A DNA stretch of 13,665 nt, from assembly GCA_044506885.1 (NCBI GenBank), contig JBIQKC010000058.1, positions 1-13,665 of the forward strand, in the 5' to 3' direction. The stretch is from Croceibacterium_A sp044506885. Its GTDB lineage: Bacteria; Pseudomonadota; Alphaproteobacteria; Sphingomonadales; Sphingomonadaceae. Of this stretch, positions 6,642-12,236 are shown one piece after another (within the stretch, counting starts at the first letter, position 1; the number at the start of each line of letters is the position of its first letter). The position numbers were made by a program, and so were the translations under genes. The notes beneath the pieces are model-generated. The model saw nothing but the letters and a program-made list of their open reading frames with translations. It searched no databases and had not been told where the DNA came from.

Positions 6642-6965
6642 CTACCCACGGCTGCCACCAATCGGGTTTTTGACGCCGCGCTTGAAAGCGGCGCGGACTC
6701 GCTCGGACGATGCGGGCGCGGCCGACGTGGCCGTGGTCGTCGCGTCCTGCGGCCGTTCGGCCGTGCGAGCCTCGGCGTTGATCCGACCCCAAACACGCGC
6801 CCACATCGCGCGGCGGTCTACCCGAGACGGTGAGGTCGCGGCCGGCTTTCCCGGAGCGCCTTCCGCTGACCGGCGTTCGGCAAGCCGACGCTCGGCGATT
6901 TCCATTCGCAGTGCCCGTGCGGCGTTGGGCTTCGACGCGGGGCGCTTGGTCTTCTTGTTGGTCAC
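6642..6965 (-). CDS. Small basic protein with shared C-terminal motif, unknown
   Basis: A 107-aa protein. The GTG at 6965 is preferred over the in-frame TTG at 6971 because GGAGG lies 7 nt before the GTG but only 1 nt before the TTG. The start is 2 bp past the preceding stop. The N terminus is Lys/Arg-rich (TNKKTKRPASKPNAARALRM) and a charged helix follows. RRAMWARVWGRINAEA (about 51-66) recalls short tryptophan motifs near the ends of some head proteases. A Thr/Ala/Ser linker precedes ERVRAAFKRG (88-97). No enzyme domain is visible. The charge, the linker-plus-motif layout and the position between coiled-coil genes and head genes suggest a small assembly or cargo protein, but the function is unknown. 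Confidence 0.72.
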   Translation of the reverse strand: MTNKKTKRPASKPNAARALRMEIAERRLAERRSAEGAPGKPAATSPSRVDRRAMWARVWGRINAEARTAERPQDATTTATSAAPASSERVRAAFKRGVKNPIGGSRG

Positions 6966-6967
6966 GA

Positions 6968-7513
6968 TCAAACCTCCACCGCGAGCAGGATTGCCGGGTT
7001 TGCGTCTTCGCGCCGCTGGATCTGCAACCCGACCGCCTCGCCTTCGCGGATCAGAGATTCCTCGACATGCTCAACGTCATCGATTTCGGCCGCGAGCTTC
7101 GCGAGGGCGGCATCCCTCTCGATGGCGGTCATCGCCGGGCCGGGCACGGCGGCCATCGCATCGGCCGTCAGCTTCGCCGCGATCCGGTCGCGGTCGACGG
7201 CGCCGAGCACGATCAACATGCCGAGGTCAAGATGCTCCCTCTCGAAGCAATGATCGCGTGCCGGGTTCGCGATGCCCGGCGTCGGCGGTAAGGCGAACGT
7301 CGTGGGAATGGTCTTGCTACGCGCCCTCGCTTCGAGGTCGTTCAAGATCCCGTCGATGCGGGCGCGAATGTTCTCCGCGGGCATCGGCGCACGCCGGACG
7401 CGCTCGGTCTCCTCAAGGAGCCGGAGATGCCGGCCGCGAAGCTCATCAATGTCGCTGCGCGTCGAAGTGAACAAGTCGCGCCACTTTCTCAGGCGCGCGG
7501 TGATCTTCGCCAT
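6968..7513 (-). CDS. Helical coiled-coil protein (181 aa), unknown
   Basis: It starts at ATG 7513, one base after the preceding stop, with GGAG 8 nt upstream; the longer in-frame extension is a shadow of the neighbouring gene. About residues 1-68 form a charged helix pair (MAKITARLRKWRDLFTSTRS onward) interrupted at AP-MP. A proline-rich stretch (about 69-85) contains TTFALPPTPGIANP. A mostly helical half follows with GMLIVLGAVDRDRIAAKL and the acidic EIDDVEHVEESLIREGE. There is no membrane segment or known catalytic motif. Dense packing with both neighbours suggests co-translation and a structural partner role. Not recognised. Confidence 0.75.
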   Translation of the reverse strand: MAKITARLRKWRDLFTSTRSDIDELRGRHLRLLEETERVRRAPMPAENIRARIDGILNDLEARARSKTIPTTFALPPTPGIANPARDHCFEREHLDLGMLIVLGAVDRDRIAAKLTADAMAAVPGPAMTAIERDAALAKLAAEIDDVEHVEESLIREGEAVGLQIQRREDANPAILLAVEV

Positions 7514-7514
7514 G

Positions 7515-7871
7515 TCAGATGCTCCGCATGTCTTCTGGCAGCGCGCCGATGGACTCGGCGTATTCGCGGCAGTTCCGGTCAATTCGGCCCGCCAACTGAC
7601 TGCGCTCCTGCGCGGCGGCGAGAGCATCGCCGCCCGCGGCAAGCACCTCCTGCGCCTTCTCCAGTTCGGCTCGAAGCTGCTCCACGCTCACCCTGATCTC
7701 CTCCGAGCGGGGATTCGCTTGCAGCCGCGCCGCCTCGTTCTCCAACCTCACACGGAGGGCGTTCCGGGCATCGGCCGCGGCGCGGTACCGCTTGTGGCTT
7801 TCGCGCGCCGCGGCGAATGCCTGTTCGGCATCGGCGCGGTATCGCCGCAACCGATCAACGTCGACATTCAT
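7515..7871 (-). CDS. Coiled-coil protein (118 aa), probable paralogue of its upstream neighbour
   Basis: The protein is almost entirely charged alpha helix with heptad-like Leu/Ala spacing, including RLENEAARLQ and VEQLRAELEKAQEVL, and is probably oligomeric. The ATG at 7871 overlaps the preceding stop (ATGA). Its N terminus, MNVDVDRLRRY, mirrors MINIDRLREY of the next gene upstream in length and sequence, and the underlying DNA is similar (about 16 of 23 bases). The two also have similar sizes and break their helix with a P-R/S turn at a comparable place. I read them as a tandem duplication. No function is recognised. Confidence 0.75.
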   Translation of the reverse strand: MNVDVDRLRRYRADAEQAFAAARESHKRYRAAADARNALRVRLENEAARLQANPRSEEIRVSVEQLRAELEKAQEVLAAGGDALAAAQERSQLAGRIDRNCREYAESIGALPEDMRSI

Positions 7872-8212
7872 GCAGCCTTCTCCTGCTTCTCTGCCCGCGC
7901 CTTGACTTCGGCGAGGTAGCCGCGCGCGTAGTTGGCGCTCACGCCGGAGTGGTACGCGCGCTGTTGCGCCAGCACCGCCGCGGCATCAGCTTTCCGCCAC
8001 GCCGCCAGCGCCTCGGCCTCGCGCTGCTCAAGCCGGGTGAGCGCATCAAGAACATCCGGGCTCGGCCTGCGCCCGCGAAGGCGGTCGCGATGATCGCGGA
8101 CAAGTCGGACATGCGCAGCGGCCTCGTCTCGCCGCCGGTTGGCTGCGATCAATTCATCCCGCGCGGCCTTCTCGGCTGCGATGTATTCGCGAAGACGATC
8201 AATGTTGATCAT
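7868..8212 (-). CDS. Coiled-coil protein (114 aa), tandem paralogue pair with next gene
   Basis: It starts at ATG 8212, preceded by GAAGGGA about 9 nt upstream. An in-frame upstream extension is open but begins inside the previous gene and crosses an A/T-rich hairpin, so it is unlikely. The product is a charged helical protein with MINIDRLREYIAAEKAARDE, a turn at RGRRPSPDVLDAL and a second helix ending KARAEKQEKAA. The stop overlaps the next start by four bases. It lacks membrane segments and catalytic motifs. The N-terminal match to the following protein points to duplication. Confidence 0.75.
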   Translation of the reverse strand: MINIDRLREYIAAEKAARDELIAANRRRDEAAAHVRLVRDHRDRLRGRRPSPDVLDALTRLEQREAEALAAWRKADAAAVLAQQRAYHSGVSANYARGYLAEVKARAEKQEKAA

Positions 8213-8255
8213 GGCTGCCGTTCCCTTCTCAGCAGCATTTTCGCGAGTCGCGTAG

Positions 8256-8283
8256 GGGGAAAAAAGGGCCGATACTTTTCCCC
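8256..8283 (-). promoter_or_regulatory. Inverted repeat, possible attenuator between small genes
   Basis: On the minus strand GGGGAAAA and TTTTCCCC (8-bp arms, 12-nt loop) surround a GGCCC-T6 stretch. It sits in the only gap inside the small-gene cluster (8213-8286). The T-run lies in the 3' arm and not after it, so this is not a standard intrinsic terminator. It could modulate expression of the genes downstream. Confidence 0.35.
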
Positions 8284-8286
8284 AAC

Positions 8287-8691
8287 TCAGCCGCTTATGA
8301 TCTTTCTCAGGTTCTCGACCGTCAGCGGCCTCAGCCCACAAACCTTCGCGCGAAATGTGATCGCTTCGAGATCATCGGACGGCATCGTTCCGGCGGCTAT
8401 GTCAATCTTCAGTCGCTGGCCGGCGTAGAGGTTGATCTTCGTCATCATCGACTTGGCGGCGCCCCGGTCGGACTGCCCTCCGAACCGATCACGACGGACC
8501 CGGCGCAGCCCGGCGTCACGAGCCGCGGTTGCCGCTCGCCGGCTGGAACTCGGGCCGCGCTTGATGGGCAGATGATCGCCATCGGCCAAGGCGACGAACA
8601 GGCGCGCCGTGGCCGGGTCGGCCTCGACCCGCGCGAACAGCATCAGCCACCGCCTCGCCGTCTCGACCGCATCGGCATCGGGGGCGGTCAC
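8287..8691 (-). CDS. Small protein (134 aa), unknown
   Basis: The first gene after the inverted-repeat region starts at GTG 8691 with only a weak ribosome site. Residues 1-50 form an acidic helical part (DAVETARRWLMLFARVEADP). A basic segment of Arg-rich repeats follows (RRAATAARDAGLRRVRRDRF). The last 53 residues, from MTKINLYAGQ to LTVENLRKIISG, look like an independent compact unit and could be translated alone from the internal ATG pair. The mixed charge would suit nucleic-acid binding. No family is recognised, and the exact start is uncertain. Confidence 0.6.
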   Translation of the reverse strand: MTAPDADAVETARRWLMLFARVEADPATARLFVALADGDHLPIKRGPSSSRRAATAARDAGLRRVRRDRFGGQSDRGAAKSMMTKINLYAGQRLKIDIAAGTMPSDDLEAITFRAKVCGLRPLTVENLRKIISG

Positions 8692-8724
8692 GACGCGCGC
8701 CCAGCGTCAACGACCGCAGGCCGC

Positions 8725-8825
8725 GGGGCACATGTGGCACATTTCCACTTATCACCCGTATTGTGTGAGCGCGCGCGCGTCCGCGCGAAGACGGGCGATA
8801 TATGAGAATGTGCCACATGTGCCCC
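8725..8825. repeat. 19-bp perfect inverted repeat with iteron-like GGCACAT repeats (candidate origin or operator)
   Basis: GGGGCACATGTGGCACATT (8725-8743) is repeated in exact inverse at 8807-8825, 63 bp away. Each arm holds the palindrome CACATGTG and two copies of GGCACAT spaced 9 bp apart, giving four copies in all. Between the arms lies an alternating GC tract (about 8762-8786, GAGCGCGCGCGCGTCCGCGC) and a short AT run (GATATATGAG). It fills the gene-free gap just after the helicase gene. P4-type helicases act on iteron-bearing origins, so an origin is a reasonable inference. A repressor operator or an RNA hairpin is also possible. Confidence 0.65.
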
Positions 8826-8833
8826 ATCGTGGA

Positions 8834-10369
8834 TCACAACAACGCCTCCTGCGGCTTCAGCCGGTAGCCAACGATGCAGTTGGTTTTCTCACCTCCGCCA
8901 CTCGGACGGACACGCTGCATTTCGAGCCCGGCGTCTTCCACCAGCGCCGACGCCATCGCCTTTTGCGACCACAATGATCGCTCACCTTGACGCTCTTGCC
9001 ACACCCGAAACCGGACGTAGACGGCCGCGGTCGAGAGCCGGTGTCCGGGCGCCGGCTCAAGATGATCGAGGACGAATCCGGCAACCGAATCCTCCTCGAC
9101 CAGATACGTCTCGGATGCGTCCCGGACGGCCGGCGGGACGCCGAGCCCTACCTTCGACCACGCCACGGCGCCGTCGATGCTCCACCGCAAAATCGCCGGC
9201 CACTCCGCCCGCAGTTTCGCCGCCAGATCAGGATCGCGGCGGCCGTTTTCGTCGGAGAATTCCTGCCCGAACGGGATCAAGATAAAGCGTTCACGCATCG
9301 ACGTTCCGATTGATCGAAACCTCGGCTTGCTGTTTCCTGAAATGATCAAAGTAAGTTGCGGCGTGAACTCGAAGAAATCTTGCCTCATGTAGCGGGCGGA
9401 TATCGAATCGCCGCCCGTGAGAGACTTAAGTATTTCCTCATCCCACGTTGATCCTTTCTTGATTTCTGACGCCGTTACGAGCCTTAATCCCTGCAACTGA
9501 GCGAGTCCGGTCGGGTGTTGTTGCCCGTATTGGACAACGAGTATATTGCTTGAGACTGATTTAGCGTAGTCTCCCCATATCGACTGCAATGTATTCGTGA
9601 ATATTCCCTTGCCATTTCGACCGCGGCCATAGCAAAAGAACAACTTGTGCTCTGTCGTCTCCCCGGTCAGCGCGTAGCCCGCGAGACGCTGAAGGAAGCC
9701 GATCATTTCGAGATCGCCAGTCCCATCGGGTCCGGGGAACGCCGACTTCAAGAAGCCCAACCATGCGTGCGGAGTAGTACCCGGCGCGGCCGGCGCGACG
9801 GCGGTGCCCTTCGTCAAGTAGTCGCTCCGCCGCGCTTGGCGTAGTCGCCCGGTGCGAAGATCAACCGTCCCGCCCGGCGTCCCAAGCAACAGCCTGCCGG
9901 AGTCGAACTGCTCCGGCGTGGCGATACTCGCAAGGTTTGATCGCGCCATCTGCTCAACGGCCGTAACCGTCGCGTGCGACTCGAGCGCCTTGCACGCGCG
10001 ATCAACTTTGCCGCCGTTCTCGCCGATATGATCAATTCGAATCTGCCCGGACTTCCACTTAAGGAAGTTGCGGACACGCGCGCGGCTGACGGGATAAGGC
10101 GCGCGCATCCATCGAGAGTCGCTCCAAAATAGCCAGTCGCCCCACGCCGCGACGAAGCGACCATTTTGATCGAAATCGCGTTCGCCAAGCTCCGTCGCGA
10201 GCGAAATATCCGTCACAAGTTCGCTGGAATTGATCGTGGCGTCCGCAAAGGGTCCGCGGAGGCTGGCCGGCACCGTGATCGGGTCGGTGTCGCCGTCCGC
10301 GTCGGCCCGACGCGGTTTTCGGAGCAGCGGGTCGCGCTGCTCGAAGGGACCATCAGCCTCGGCTGTCAC
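8834..10369 (-). CDS. D5/P4-family SF3 helicase (phage/plasmid primase family)
   Basis: A 511-aa replication protein. A D5-N-type region contains LLGTPGGTVDLRTGRL (about residues 161-176) and a C-terminal SF3 helicase follows. Its Walker A is GRGRNGKG (248-255, with Gly where Ser/Thr is usual), Walker B is RLVTASE (296-302), motif C is LIISGNSKPRF (341-351) and the arginine-finger region is SMRERFILIPF. These hexameric helicases open the element's origin and drive its replication. No Toprim primase domain is present, so priming must come from another protein. The GTG start overlaps the preceding stop (GTGA). A stretch inside the gene (9301-9660) is only about 49% G+C by hand count, against about 65% elsewhere, which suggests a separate origin. 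The iteron-like inverted repeat lies just downstream. Confidence 0.95.
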   Translation of the reverse strand: MTAEADGPFEQRDPLLRKPRRADADGDTDPITVPASLRGPFADATINSSELVTDISLATELGERDFDQNGRFVAAWGDWLFWSDSRWMRAPYPVSRARVRNFLKWKSGQIRIDHIGENGGKVDRACKALESHATVTAVEQMARSNLASIATPEQFDSGRLLLGTPGGTVDLRTGRLRQARRSDYLTKGTAVAPAAPGTTPHAWLGFLKSAFPGPDGTGDLEMIGFLQRLAGYALTGETTEHKLFFCYGRGRNGKGIFTNTLQSIWGDYAKSVSSNILVVQYGQQHPTGLAQLQGLRLVTASEIKKGSTWDEEILKSLTGGDSISARYMRQDFFEFTPQLTLIISGNSKPRFRSIGTSMRERFILIPFGQEFSDENGRRDPDLAAKLRAEWPAILRWSIDGAVAWSKVGLGVPPAVRDASETYLVEEDSVAGFVLDHLEPAPGHRLSTAAVYVRFRVWQERQGERSLWSQKAMASALVEDAGLEMQRVRPSGGGEKTNCIVGYRLKPQEALL

Positions 10370-11061
10370 AGGATTTCGCCAGCCTCGATCATGCGCCGAG
10401 CCACGTCGAGGGCGGCGACCAGTCGAAGGCGCATCGTCGGGCCGGCCTGCTGCCGGATGAACGCGGCGACCTCGGCTCGGGCGACCTCGTTCACCTCGCC
10501 CCCGCCGTCTTCGACACGGATCGCGATCCGCTCGTCAAGAACACCGGCCCGAACGATGGCCGCGCATGCGACGTGGAACCGCTGCCGATCACGAGGCGTC
10601 AGGCGTCCGCGCTGACCATCGAAGCGTGCGGCGTTCTCGCCGAGCTTCGCCACGGCGGTCGCACTGCTTAACGTCGGCCCGGCGATCAGGCGCCGAAGGT
10701 TCACGATGTCCGGCGGCACCTCGGTCGTCAGAACGAAAGCGATGTCATCCGGGAGCGGCTCCACGCGCACGACGAGCCGGTATAGCTCGGCCCGGCCGTG
10801 GCAATGCCCGAGGCGGCTTGGGTCAGCGCAAAGGACGTGCTCGTGTAAGCCGCGACAGTGCGGGCACCGCCCCACGAGCCGGAGCCCGTCCGGGTCGCGC
10901 CAGAACGGCCATGCGGGTGCCTCTGGCAGCCCGTCCGCGGGGTGCGAAGCATGCTCGGCGATCATTGCCACCTCGCCGGGTAGGAGCGGCAGGACGCGGG
11001 TGCGAGGCTCGTGGTGGCGCTGATCGGCCGCGGATACGGGCGGCATAGGGGCCGCGATCAC
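10366..11061 (-). CDS. Zinc-finger protein upstream of the helicase
   Basis: A 231-aa protein from GTG 11061, overlapping the AlpA stop (GTGA). An alternative ATG at 10965 has a better ribosome site (GAGG, 5-nt spacing) and would give 199 aa. A metal-binding cluster, CPHCRGLHEHVLC then GHCHG (Cys66, Cys69, His73, His75, Cys78, with His86/Cys87/His88), matches the C-x2-C-x3-H-x-H...H-C fingers found beside phage primases. The rest is helical, including LTPRDRQRFHVACAAIVRAG and a C-terminal helix MRLRLVAALDVARRMIEAGE. It ends inside the helicase start codon overlap. A role in DNA binding or helping priming is inferred from the finger and location. No Toprim or AEP catalytic motif is visible. 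Confidence 0.8.
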   Translation of the reverse strand: MIAAPMPPVSAADQRHHEPRTRVLPLLPGEVAMIAEHASHPADGLPEAPAWPFWRDPDGLRLVGRCPHCRGLHEHVLCADPSRLGHCHGRAELYRLVVRVEPLPDDIAFVLTTEVPPDIVNLRRLIAGPTLSSATAVAKLGENAARFDGQRGRLTPRDRQRFHVACAAIVRAGVLDERIAIRVEDGGGEVNEVARAEVAAFIRQQAGPTMRLRLVAALDVARRMIEAGEIL

Positions 11062-11303
11062 GATCCGCGAGCCCCGCGCTTGCGGCTGGCGTGGAACGCT
11101 TCGCGCGACCCGTGCTGATCGATGGGCGGTGCCGCAGTCGGCAGGCCGCGCACGAACTGTTCCAGCGCCTCGGCTTCGATCACAGTCTTTCCGCCGAGCT
11201 TGCGGAACACAAGATCACCATCGGCCATGAAACGGTAGAGCCTGCTGCGGCCGACACCCAAACGATCACAGACTTCGCGGATTGAAAGAAGTTGAATGTC
11301 CAT
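11058..11303 (-). CDS. alpA: AlpA-like / excisionase-type HTH regulator
   Basis: This 81-aa protein has a MerR/AlpA-type winged HTH at about residues 4-50: LLSIREVCDRLGVGRSRLYR, the turn GDLVFRKLGGK, and the wing/helix TVIEAEALEQFVRGL. Small proteins of this type act as excisionases or as activators of the integrase or replication genes in satellites and P4-like elements. The ATG at 11303 follows GAGG with 7-nt spacing. It is the first gene of the long operon, after the 270-bp regulatory gap, so it probably sits at the switch point. Its stop overlaps the next start. AlpA function is inferred from fold and position, and the symbol denotes the family. Confidence 0.85.
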   Translation of the reverse strand: MDIQLLSIREVCDRLGVGRSRLYRFMADGDLVFRKLGGKTVIEAEALEQFVRGLPTAAPPIDQHGSREAFHASRKRGARGS

Positions 11304-11586
11304 AATCTTCCCTCGTCGGTTTCATTGACGCGGAAAATGTAACATTGAACAGGTTTGGACGGAGTCTCGCTTAGGGGAATGCTCGCGGACAATTACGCAT
11401 GTGCGTTTCGCGTATATTTCGGTCTTCGCCGAATATTGAAAACCGCAAGCGCAATGCGGGTTTGCCGAACGATCAGCGCGGGGTTCGGGTGCGAGCCGTC
11501 GAGCGGCGCGCCATGCGGCCGGCGCCGGGAGCGAGCGTCAGGACCGGGCCGTCGCGGGCGGCCGATTCGGCCCGACTGCCGGCACG
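11304..11586. promoter_or_regulatory. Gene-free control region upstream of alpA operon
   Basis: No convincing gene occupies this stretch, and it should hold the alpA operon promoter. I see an imperfect inverted repeat around ATTTCGGTCTTCGCCGAATAT (about 11415-11436), a TACGC...GCGTA pair (11394-11414), and a GCGGACAA octamer (11386-11393) that recurs next to attR. No good -35/-10 pair could be fixed by eye. The part near alpA (11301-11345) is less GC-rich than average. Regulators from this element or a helper probably bind here, but that is an inference. Confidence 0.5.
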
Positions 11587-11616
11587 AAAAAGCCCCCGCC
11601 GATGGTCGACGGGGGC
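11587..11616 (-). terminator. Intrinsic terminator of the integrase operon
   Basis: On the minus strand GCCCCCGTCG pairs with CGGCGGGGGC around the loop ACCAT (10-bp stem with one G-T pair), followed directly by TTTTT. It lies 37-66 bases past the stop of the HTH gene. It should end integrase-operon transcription before the alpA region, making the two blocks separately controlled. Confidence 0.9.
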
Positions 11617-11652
11617 CGCTGGAAAAGTCGCCGTGTCCGGCGCCCCGGTATC

Positions 11653-11919
11653 TCAGCCGCGGGTCGACGTGCGCCGGGCCGCCTGCTCGAACGCCTCGAT
11701 TTCCGAGAGCGCGTAGAGCACTTTTCCGCGCGGCTTGATGTATGCGGGGCCGGTGCCTCGCGAGCGCCAGCGGGCGAGCGTGTCCGTCGAACTACGCAGC
11801 CGCTCGGCCACTTCCTCGGGGCGGAGGTAGACGGGCTGCCCCGCGTCTTCGTCGTCCGGCGCCGGGGCGCCCATCACGTCGGGTCGGGTACGCGGTGCCA
11901 GTGCAGGGGCGCGGCTCAT
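11653..11919 (-). CDS. Excisionase-type helix-turn-helix protein (88 aa)
   Basis: After a disordered Pro/Ala/Asp-rich lead, residues about 30-81 form an HTH_17-type domain. It has VYLRPEEVAERLRSSTDTLA with WRSRGTGPAYIK, the hairpin PRGKVLYAL and the helix SEIEAFEQAA. The ATG at 11919 overlaps the previous stop (ATGA), and its own ribosome site is weak, so translational coupling is likely. As the last gene before the terminator in the integrase operon it may be the true excisionase (Xis) or a regulator. The element thus has two HTH proteins of this class, and which one drives excision cannot be told from sequence. Confidence 0.85.
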   Translation of the reverse strand: MSRAPALAPRTRPDVMGAPAPDDEDAGQPVYLRPEEVAERLRSSTDTLARWRSRGTGPAYIKPRGKVLYALSEIEAFEQAARRTSTRG

Positions 11920-12191
11920 GCCGGCAACCGGGCGGCCTCGTCGGCGCTGCGTGCCGCGCCAGACGTGAACCACAGGCAGTCGGCGGTATCGGCAATCTCC
12001 GCGGCATCGACCGCGCCGGCCTCGGACGCCTCGATTAGCTGCCGCAGCAGCAATTGCGCCAGCACGCAACCGCTCTCGCCGTCGCGGAGTGCCCGCAAGG
12101 CTCGCGTCGCGAGGTCGACAACGCGGGCATCGGTCTGCACCACGACGCGATGCAGTTCCTCGGCGGCCGGACGGCTCTCGGAATTGGTCAT
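11916..12191 (-). CDS. Small helical protein (91 aa), unknown
   Basis: The second of two close ATGs (12191) is preferred because AAGGAG stands 8 nt before it but only 2 nt before the first (12197). The product is acidic and helical, with ELHRVVVQTDARVVDLATRA, then VLAQLLLRQLIEASEAG and DTADCLWFTSGAARSADEAA. It has no membrane segment or known motif. It lies between integrase and the HTH gene and overlaps the latter by four bases, so it may take part in integration control or bind the HTH protein. Not recognised. Confidence 0.75.
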   Translation of the reverse strand: MTNSESRPAAEELHRVVVQTDARVVDLATRALRALRDGESGCVLAQLLLRQLIEASEAGAVDAAEIADTADCLWFTSGAARSADEAARLPA

Positions 12192-12212
12192 GATCATGTC
12201 TCCTTGTGGAAA

Positions 12213-12229
12213 GGCCGCGACCCGCGGCC
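12213..12229 (-). terminator. GC-rich hairpin after integrase, possible attenuator
   Basis: On the minus strand GGCCGCG-GGT-CGCGGCC forms a perfect 7-bp stem, followed by TTTCC. It falls between the integrase stop (12237) and the ribosome site of the next gene. With only three Ts it would be a weak terminator. It may reduce read-through from integrase into the two small genes. Confidence 0.45.
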
Positions 12230-12236
12230 GGGGGCC

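Noticed and set aside
6173..6796. A 207-aa version of the scaffold-like protein
   Set aside because: The added N terminus is antisense-like Arg/Pro-rich sequence overlapping the 107-aa gene. ATG 6589 has a strong AGGAG.
7868..8341. A longer 157-aa version of the 114-aa coiled-coil protein
   Set aside because: The extension begins inside the preceding gene and crosses the 8256-8283 inverted repeat. ATG 8212 has a ribosome site and aligns with its paralogue.
5350..10030. Recurrent GATCAA hexamers (e.g. near 5357, 6966, 7853, 8198, 10008) as a regulatory repeat
   Set aside because: Spacing and strand are irregular, several fall in codons for Asp-Arg or Leu-Ile, and the excess was not tested against composition.
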